From Embleya sp040605455 (GTDB lineage: Bacteria > Actinomycetota > Actinomycetes > Streptomycetales > Streptomycetaceae), in NCBI RefSeq assembly GCF_040605455.1, contig NZ_JBEXCV010000103.1:1-33388 (forward strand): a stretch of DNA of 33,388 nucleotides, read 5' to 3'. The notes below the pieces were generated by a model. That model had not been told where the DNA came from, did not search any database, and saw only the letters and a program-made list of their open reading frames with translations. The translations under genes were made by a program, and so were the position numbers. Positions 27,781 through 33,388 of the stretch are shown here, one piece after another; the first letter of the stretch is position 1; every line of letters begins with the position of its first letter.

Positions 27781-30700
27781 CTACTTCGTCGCCGCGCCGA
27801 TCGGCTCCAGCAGGATCGCGTCCACCAGGTCGCGCGCCCAGGCCAGCAGCGCCACGTCACGCAGCGGTTGGCCGCCGATCCGGGCGGTCATCGGCTTGGG
27901 CACCAGGATCTGCTGGGTGGCCGTCTTGACCAGGGTCTTCGGGTAGAGCCGCTGGAGCCGCAACTGCTGCGACTCGCGCAGGTCGACCGGCCCGAACCGG
28001 ACGAAGTTGCCCTGGAGGGTGACGTCGGCCAGGCCCGCGCCGCGCACGTGCGCACGGAATCGGGCCACCTCCAGGAGGTTCTCCACCGGCTGCGGCAACG
28101 GCCCGTAACGGTCCACCAGTTCGGCCCGCACCGCGTCGATGTGCGATTCACAGGTGATCGCCGCGATCCGCCGATACGCCTCCAGGCGAAGTCGCTCGCC
28201 GGGCACGTAGTCGTGCGGGACATGTGCGTCGATGGGCAGCTCGACCCGGATCTCGGAGATCTCCTCGGCGCCCTCGCCGCCGGCCGCGAGTTCCTTGTAC
28301 TGGTTGACCGCCTCGCCCACCATGCGCACGTACAGGTCGAACCCGACGCCCGCGATGTGCCCGGACTGCTCGCCGCCGAGCAGGTTGCCCGCGCCGCGGA
28401 TCTCCAGGTCCTTCATCGCCACGAACATGCCCGCGCCCATCTCGGTGTGCTGGGCGATGGTGGCGAGCCGCTCGTGTGCGGTCTCGGTCAGCGGCTTCTC
28501 CGGTGGGTACAGGAAGTACGCGTAAGCGCGTTCGCGCCCGCGACCGACCCGGCCACGCAGCTGGTGCAGCTGGGACAGGCCGAAGTTGTCGGCCCGCTCG
28601 ACGATCAACGTGTTCGCGTTGGAGATGTCGATGCCGGATTCGACGATCGTGGTGCAGACCAGGACGTCGAACTCCTTCTCCCAGAAGTCCACGACCACCT
28701 TTTCGAGCGCGTTCTCGTGCATCTGGCCGTGGGCGATCGCCACCCGGGCCTCGGGCACCAGTTCGCGGATCTTCGCTGCCGTGCGGTCGATCGACTCGAC
28801 CCGGTTGTGGATGTAGAAGACCTGGCCCTCGCGCAGCAGTTCGCGTCGGATCGCGGCGCCGATCTGCTTCTCCTCGTACGGTCCCACGAAGGTGAGCACC
28901 GGGTGCCGCTCCTCGGGCGGCGTGGTGATCGTGGACATCTCGCGGATGCCGGTGACCGCCATCTCCAGGGTGCGCGGGATCGGCGTCGCGGACATCGTCA
29001 GCACGTCCACGTTCGCACGCAGCTTCTTCAGCTGCTCCTTGTGCTCGACGCCGAAGCGCTGCTCCTCGTCGACGATGACCAGGCCCAGGTCCTTGAACTT
29101 CGTCTCGGACGAGAACAGCCGGTGGGTGCCGATCACGATGTCGATCGAGCCCTCGCGCAAACCCTCCAGCACCGCCTTGGCCTCGGTCTCGGTCTGGAAC
29201 CTGGACAGCGACTTCACCACGACCGGGAACTGCGCGTAGCGCTCGGAGAACGTGGAGAAGTGTTGCTGGACCAGCAGCGTGGTGGGCACCAGGACGGCCG
29301 CCTGCTTGCCGTCCTGGACCGCCTTGAACGCAGCGCGCACGGCGATCTCGGTCTTGCCGTAACCGACGTCGCCGCAGATCAGCCGGTCCATCGGGATCGG
29401 CTTCTCCATGTCGCCCTTGACCTCCTCGATCGAGGAGAGCTGGTCGGGCGTCTCGATGTAGGGGAAGGCGTCCTCCAGCTCGCGCTGCCACGGGGTGTCC
29501 GCGCCGAACGCGTGTCCGGGCGCGGCCATCCGGGCCGAGTAGAGCTTGATCAGGTCGCCGGCGATCTCCTTGATCGCCTTCTTCGCCTTGGCCTTGGTCT
29601 TGGCCCAGTCGGCACCGCCGAGCCGGTGCAGGGATGGGCTCTCGCCGCCGACGTACTTGGTCACCTGCTCCAGCTGGTCGGTGGGCACGAACAGGCGGTC
29701 CCCGGGTTGGCCGCGCTTGGCCGGTGCGTACTCCAGGACCAGGTACTCGCGCTGCGCACCCTGCACGGTGCGCTGGAGCATCTCGACGTAGCGACCGACG
29801 CCGTGCGACTCGTGCACGACGAAGTCGCCGGGCTTGAGCTGAAGCGGGTCGACCATGTTGCGCCGCCGGCTGGGCAGCCGGCGCATGTCCTTGGTGGAGG
29901 TGCGCTGGCCGGAGACGTCCTCCTCGGTGAGCACGAGCGTGCGCAGCGGCTCGGAGCTGAAGCCGTGGCCGATACAGCCCGTGGTCACGTGCACGATGCC
30001 GGTGTCCGGCACTCGGTCCAGGTCGGCGTCCAGGCGGGCGGCCACGCCCTCGCCGGACAACGTCTCGACGAAGCGCGCCGCCGGGCCGTGACCTTCGGTG
30101 ACCAGCACCACGCGCCAGTCCTCGGCGAGCCGGCCCTTGATCTCGGCCAGCACCCGCTGCGCGTCGCCGCGGTAGGCCTCGACCTCGACCGCGCCGATCT
30201 CGGTGCCCGCGTCGTCGGCATCGGCGCTGAACGGGCTGAGCGACCACCACGGCACGCCGATCTCGCCGGCGTGTTCGCGTACGTCCGCCAGGCTCCACAG
30301 CGACGCGGCGCCCAGGTCGATCGGGCTCTCCCCACCACCTGCCGCGGCGGCCCAGGAGGCGTCCAAAAACTCGCGACTGGTGGCCACCAGGTCCGCCGAG
30401 CGGGTGCGCACCCGCTCCGGGTCGCAGACCAGCACGTGACTCCCGGCCGGCAGCACGTCCAGAAGCAGTTCCATGTCGTCCACCAGGGCGGGCGCGAGCG
30501 ACTCCATGCCCTCGACCGCGATGCCCTCGGCGATCCGGCCGAGCATCTCGACCAGCCCGGGGTGCTCCACGAGCAGCTCGCGGGCCCGCTCGCGCACCTG
30601 GTCGGTGAGCAGCAGTTCACGGCAGGGCGGTGCCCACAGACCGTGCTCGGCGGTCTCCAGGGAACGCTGGTCGGCGACCTTGAACCAGCGGATCTCCTCG

Positions 30701-31338
30701 ACCTGGTCGCCCCAGAACTCGACCCGGAGCGGGTGCTCCTCGGTCGGCGGGAAGACGTCCAGGATGCCGCCGCGCACCGCGAACTCGCCGCGCTTCTCCA
30801 CCAGGTCGACCCGGGAGTAGGCAGCGGCCGCGAGCTGGTCGACCACGGTGTCGAGGGCGATGTCCCGACCGGCGGTCAGGGCCACCGGCTCCAGGTCGCC
30901 GAGCCCCTTGACCTGGGGCTGGAGCACGCTGCGAATCGGTGCGACGACGACCTTGAGGGTGCCGGTGCCGGAGTCGGCGAGGCTGCCCGAGGTCGGGTGC
31001 GCGAGTCTGCGCAGCACCGCGAGTCGACGCCCGACGGTGTCCGAGCGCGGGGAGAGCCGCTCGTGCGGCAGCGTCTCCCACGAGGGGTATTCCACGACGG
31101 AGTCCTCGGGCAGCAGCGACCCGAGCGCGGCCACCAAGTCCTCGCACTCGCGGGTGGTGGCGGTGACCGCGAGCACCGGCCGGTCCGCGCGGGCCGCGAG
31201 GGCGGCCACCACGAACGGGCGCAGTGCCGGTGGTCCGACGAGGTCGAGGGCGGTACCGCGGCCCTCGGACGCGGCCCGCACCGCCTCGGCGACGGCGGGG
31301 TCCTGGACGACGATGTCTAGCAGACCGGTCAGACTCAT
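27781..31338 (-). CDS. mfd: Transcription-repair coupling factor Mfd
   Basis: An 1185-residue ATP-dependent translocase that removes RNA polymerase stalled at DNA damage and recruits UvrA. The N-terminal UvrB-like part includes EYPSWETLPHERLSP and GGILDVFPP. The RNA-polymerase-interacting domain lies around residues 500-570 (GDFVVHESHGVGRY, EYLVLEYA). The helicase core has Walker A GDVGYGKTE (from residue 656), the DEEQ box at 757, motif III TMSATPIPRTL and motif VI QLRGRVGRG. The TRCF C-terminal domain follows to residue 1185. Length matches the family. GGAGG stands 13 bases before the ATG, rather far. The leader contains a bulged hairpin at 31370-31394. Confidence 0.98.
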   Translation of the reverse strand: MSLTGLLDIVVQDPAVAEAVRAASEGRGTALDLVGPPALRPFVVAALAARADRPVLAVTATTRECEDLVAALGSLLPEDSVVEYPSWETLPHERLSPRSDTVGRRLAVLRRLAHPTSGSLADSGTGTLKVVVAPIRSVLQPQVKGLGDLEPVALTAGRDIALDTVVDQLAAAAYSRVDLVEKRGEFAVRGGILDVFPPTEEHPLRVEFWGDQVEEIRWFKVADQRSLETAEHGLWAPPCRELLLTDQVRERARELLVEHPGLVEMLGRIAEGIAVEGMESLAPALVDDMELLLDVLPAGSHVLVCDPERVRTRSADLVATSREFLDASWAAAAGGGESPIDLGAASLWSLADVREHAGEIGVPWWSLSPFSADADDAGTEIGAVEVEAYRGDAQRVLAEIKGRLAEDWRVVLVTEGHGPAARFVETLSGEGVAARLDADLDRVPDTGIVHVTTGCIGHGFSSEPLRTLVLTEEDVSGQRTSTKDMRRLPSRRRNMVDPLQLKPGDFVVHESHGVGRYVEMLQRTVQGAQREYLVLEYAPAKRGQPGDRLFVPTDQLEQVTKYVGGESPSLHRLGGADWAKTKAKAKKAIKEIAGDLIKLYSARMAAPGHAFGADTPWQRELEDAFPYIETPDQLSSIEEVKGDMEKPIPMDRLICGDVGYGKTEIAVRAAFKAVQDGKQAAVLVPTTLLVQQHFSTFSERYAQFPVVVKSLSRFQTETEAKAVLEGLREGSIDIVIGTHRLFSSETKFKDLGLVIVDEEQRFGVEHKEQLKKLRANVDVLTMSATPIPRTLEMAVTGIREMSTITTPPEERHPVLTFVGPYEEKQIGAAIRRELLREGQVFYIHNRVESIDRTAAKIRELVPEARVAIAHGQMHENALEKVVVDFWEKEFDVLVCTTIVESGIDISNANTLIVERADNFGLSQLHQLRGRVGRGRERAYAYFLYPPEKPLTETAHERLATIAQHTEMGAGMFVAMKDLEIRGAGNLLGGEQSGHIAGVGFDLYVRMVGEAVNQYKELAAGGEGAEEISEIRVELPIDAHVPHDYVPGERLRLEAYRRIAAITCESHIDAVRAELVDRYGPLPQPVENLLEVARFRAHVRGAGLADVTLQGNFVRFGPVDLRESQQLRLQRLYPKTLVKTATQQILVPKPMTARIGGQPLRDVALLAWARDLVDAILLEPIGAATK

Positions 31339-31603
31339 GGGCCGGTTGGATCCTCCGCAACGCGAACGGCCCCGACCTTGGAAAAGGACCGGGGTTCCCC
31401 GACCACACTACGCCCGAAGGGGTCGGTGTCGCCCGGGATGACATCGTGTGACTGTGACCAGTACCGCCCACCTCTCCCTCTTGGCAATACGACTGTTAGA
31501 GGGTCCAATGGCCCTGCGAACAGGAATCTGACGGGTCGTCGGATTCCCGACGGGCCGTCGGGAGTCCGGGGCAGCGGCTGGACCAGGGGAGACGACGGAC
31601 ACG
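31339..31603. promoter_or_regulatory. Divergent mfd / aldehyde dehydrogenase control region
   Basis: A 265-bp gene-free stretch. For the plus-strand gene, TTGGCA (31481-31486), a 17-base spacer and TCCAAT (31504-31509) form a possible promoter. A strong hairpin lies at 31540-31568. For mfd, the bulged hairpin CCCCGACCTT...AAGGACCGGGG at 31370-31394 lies in its leader. No protein gene is supported here. Confidence 0.4.
31540..31568 (+). repeat. Strong inverted repeat in the aldehyde dehydrogenase leader
   Basis: Arms CGGATTCCCGACG and CGTCGGGAGTCCG pair over 13 bp (one T-G wobble) around a 3-base loop, ending 35 bases before the ATG. Being downstream of the putative promoter, it could be an RNA leader hairpin; as DNA it could be an operator for a dimeric regulator. 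There is no terminator-type T-run. Confidence 0.6.
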
Positions 31604-33070
31604 ATGAGCAGCGCGCAGCAGAAGCTCTACATCGGCGGCGAATGGGTCGAGCCGGAGCGCGGTCACTACGAAGTGATCAACCCGGCGACCGAGGAGGTCG
31701 TGGGCCTGGCGCCCGAGGCGTCGGTGGAGCAGGCGAACGCGGCCGCGGCGGCGGCGGCCGAGGCGTTCGGCACCTGGTCGCGGACCACGCCCGAGGAGCG
31801 CGCCGGCATCCTGGACCGGGCCGCGGATCTGTTCCTGAAGATGGGCGGCGAGGTGGTCCCACTCGCCTCCGCCGAGACCGGCGCGACCCTCGCGGTCGCG
31901 GGCATGATGCAGTTGGGCACCACGTACTCGCGCTTCAAGCGCTACGCCAAGGGCGCGCTGGAGCCGACCGAGTTCGCGCTGAACCCGCAGGCGACCCCGG
32001 AGACCGCGCTGAGCAAGGCGGGCATCTTCGGCGCACTGGAGGTGCGCCAGCCGGTCGGCGTGGTCACCTGCATCACGTCGTACAACAACCCGCTGGCGAA
32101 CACCGCGGGCAAGGTCGCGCCGGCCCTGGCGATGGGCAACACGGTCGTGGTCAAGCCCGCGCCGCAGGACCCGCTGGCGGTGTACCGGATGGCCGAGGCG
32201 CTGGCCGAGGCCGGGCTGCCCGCCGGCGTGCTGAACATCATCACCGGCTCGGGGGTGGACGTCTCCGAGGCGACGGTGGCCTCGCCGCACGTGGACATGA
32301 TCAGCTTCACCGGCTCGACGCTGATCGGCTCGCGGATCGCCGAGGTCGCGGGCCGCACGTTCAAGCGCCAGCTGATGGAGCTCGGTGGCAAGGGCGCGTG
32401 CATCGTGCTCGACGACGCGGACCTGGACGCGGCCGTGCACGGCATCGGCACGGTGTGGAGCTTCTACGCCGGCCAGATCTGCACCGCGCCGACCCGGGTG
32501 ATCGCCCAGCGCGGCATCTACGACCGGCTGGTGGAGCGGCTCGCGGAGCACGCGAGCGGGCTCAAGGTGGGCAGCCCGCTGGACCCGGCGACGCAGGTCA
32601 CCCCGGTCATCTCGGCGGTGCAGCGCGGCCGGGTGGAGGCGCTGATCGCCAAGGGCCGCGAGGAGGGCGCCCGACTGGTGGTCGGCGGCGAGCGTCCCGA
32701 CTTCGAGAAGGGCTTCTACGTCGCGCCCACGCTCTTCGCGGACGCGACCAACGAGATGACCATCGCGCGCGAGGAGTTCTTCGGCCCGGTGGTCACGGTA
32801 ATCCCGTTCGACGGTGACGAGGAGGAGGCGATCCGGCTCGCCAACGACTCGGACTACGGCCTGATCTCCTACGTGTTCGCGGGCGACACCACGCGCGCCT
32901 ACGGCATCGCGCGCCGGCTGCGCTCGGGTGGTGTCGGGGTGAACACCGTGGGTCGCAACATGGAGGCACCGTTCGGCGGCTTCAAGCAGTCCGGTGTCGG
33001 CCGCGACGGCGGCTCGTACGGGCTGGCCGCCTACAGCGAGATCCAGAGCATCGTCTGGCCCAGCGCCTGA
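31604..33070 (+). CDS. NAD(P)-dependent aldehyde dehydrogenase family protein
   Basis: A 488-residue cytoplasmic enzyme that oxidises an aldehyde to an acid. The catalytic residues are visible: N161 in TSYNNP, E259 in MELGGKG and C293 in GQICTAPTR. The cofactor-binding KPAPQDP (184-190) and SFTGSTLIG are in place, and the end GGFKQSGVGRDGG...GLAAYSE is typical. Length is standard for the family. GGGGAG precedes the ATG at a distance of about 12 bases. The residues around N161 and Q/P-rich 185-190 differ from betaine or benzaldehyde dehydrogenases, so no substrate is assigned. It stands alone, divergent from mfd, and ends in a strong terminator. Confidence 0.93.
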   Translation: MSSAQQKLYIGGEWVEPERGHYEVINPATEEVVGLAPEASVEQANAAAAAAAEAFGTWSRTTPEERAGILDRAADLFLKMGGEVVPLASAETGATLAVAGMMQLGTTYSRFKRYAKGALEPTEFALNPQATPETALSKAGIFGALEVRQPVGVVTCITSYNNPLANTAGKVAPALAMGNTVVVKPAPQDPLAVYRMAEALAEAGLPAGVLNIITGSGVDVSEATVASPHVDMISFTGSTLIGSRIAEVAGRTFKRQLMELGGKGACIVLDDADLDAAVHGIGTVWSFYAGQICTAPTRVIAQRGIYDRLVERLAEHASGLKVGSPLDPATQVTPVISAVQRGRVEALIAKGREEGARLVVGGERPDFEKGFYVAPTLFADATNEMTIAREEFFGPVVTVIPFDGDEEEAIRLANDSDYGLISYVFAGDTTRAYGIARRLRSGGVGVNTVGRNMEAPFGGFKQSGVGRDGGSYGLAAYSEIQSIVWPSA

Positions 33071-33086
33071 CCGGCTCGCATCGACC

Positions 33087-33123
33087 GCGGACGGCCCCGG
33101 GATCCTTCCCCGGGGCCGTCCGC
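33087..33123 (+). terminator. Terminator of the aldehyde dehydrogenase gene
   Basis: Arms GCGGACGGCCCCGG and CCGGGGCCGTCCGC give a perfect 14-bp stem with a 9-base loop, 16 bases after the stop codon. No T-run follows. The region 33124-33244 holds no gene. Confidence 0.75.
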
Positions 33124-33244
33124 ATGTTCGCGCCCGGGACGCCTCGGGTTCGCCGGTTTCCCGCGTGGGAGTGAACCTGTGCCCATAACCTGATGGGCGG
33201 TCCGCGGCGCTCGGCCGCGGGCTCGTCAGGGGGGATCACGCACG

Positions 33245-33388
33245 ATGGCACAACCGCAACGCCTGGTCCGGGCCTGGTCGGGGGGGGGGGGGGGCCGCCC
33301 CCCCCCCGGGGGAGTCCCGGCGGGGGGGCGCCGCCGGTGGTTGGTTTGGGGGGCGGTTGCCGCGCTAGGCCGCCGGGGGGGGGGGGTC
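33245..33388 (+). CDS. Probable 5' end of a gene, cut and corrupted at the contig edge
   Basis: An ATG at 33245 with AGGGGGGA nine bases upstream opens a frame beginning MAQPQRLVRAW. After base 33280 the sequence becomes runs of 15 G, 10 C and further G runs, which is not plausible coding sequence and most likely reflects poor base calling at a contig end. Only the first 12 codons can be trusted. The product cannot be named. Confidence 0.35.
   Translation, partial: MAQPQRLVRAWSGGGGGRPPPGGVPAGGRRRWLVWGAVAALGRRGGGV
33280..33388. other. Low-complexity G/C homopolymer tail
   Basis: This segment contains a 15-base G run (33280-33294), a 10-base C run (33298-33307) and several more G runs up to a final run near the end. 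It looks like low-quality sequence at the end of a draft contig rather than biology. Frame and length cannot be trusted here. Confidence 0.7.

Noticed and set aside
27868..31320. A 1150-codon open frame antisense to mfd, and similar long frames opposite mutB, sdhA and the ABC operon
   Set aside because: In high-GC DNA the frame opposite a real gene seldom meets stop codons. The products are rich in Arg, Gly, His, Asp and Val and show no domain, while the opposite strand encodes complete, well-known proteins.
33280..33388. G-quadruplex-rich element
   Set aside because: The runs lie only at the extreme contig end and include long C runs on the same strand, which fits base-calling failure better.

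Overview
The window reads as a contig from a high-GC actinomycete. Hand counts give about 77% GC over 18001-18060, start codons are often GTG or TTG, and codons end in G or C. Gene content and order (BMP nucleoside importer with cdd and deoA; mutA-mutB-meaB; sdhCDAB; mazG-lipoprotein-mfd) fit a Streptomyces-like organism (Streptomycetaceae or close relatives). This placement is inference from content only. Both ends look artificial or foreign: bases 1-48 are about 35% GC, and bases after 33280 collapse into long G and C runs.

Region 1 (1-2069) is accessory. A 56-residue single-pass membrane protein gene sits beside a perfect 36-bp palindrome. A divergent HxlR regulator/nitroreductase pair with a palindromic candidate operator follows. 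Then comes a second, frameshifted copy of the small membrane gene, including its palindromic upstream part. The two copies form imperfect direct repeats around the regulator/reductase cassette.

Region 2 (2070-7546, minus strand) is a polymorphic toxin locus: a WXG100-like protein, then a 1564-residue Rhs/YD-repeat protein, then a 144-residue putative immunity protein. The Rhs protein has a CpnT-like WXG100 head, a hydrophobic stretch, a DUF6531-like part, the YD core with its terminal motif, and a C-terminal domain with a PD-(D/E)XK-type D...E-x-K signature. GC falls to about 54% at the toxin tip.

Region 3 (7770-15016, minus strand) is a nucleoside uptake and salvage operon: BMP lipoprotein, double-NBD ATPase, two permeases, cytidine deaminase and pyrimidine-nucleoside phosphorylase. 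A hairpin lies between the lipoprotein gene and the rest. An M20 amidohydrolase gene (15417-16646) with its own terminator follows.

Region 4 (16810-25733) is central carbon metabolism. mutA-mutB-meaB (minus; B12-dependent methylmalonyl-CoA mutase and its GTPase chaperone) is divergent from sdhCDAB (plus; succinate dehydrogenase). They share a 385-bp intergenic region rich in inverted and direct repeats. The mutase makes succinyl-CoA and the dehydrogenase oxidises succinate, so the two operons lie next to each other on one metabolic route.

Region 5 (25790-33388) has mazG, a SurA_N-like lipoprotein and mfd on the minus strand. An aldehyde dehydrogenase gene with a strong leader hairpin lies divergently on the plus strand. 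A broken 5' end of another gene is at the contig edge. No tRNA, rRNA, CRISPR array, transposase or phage gene was seen.
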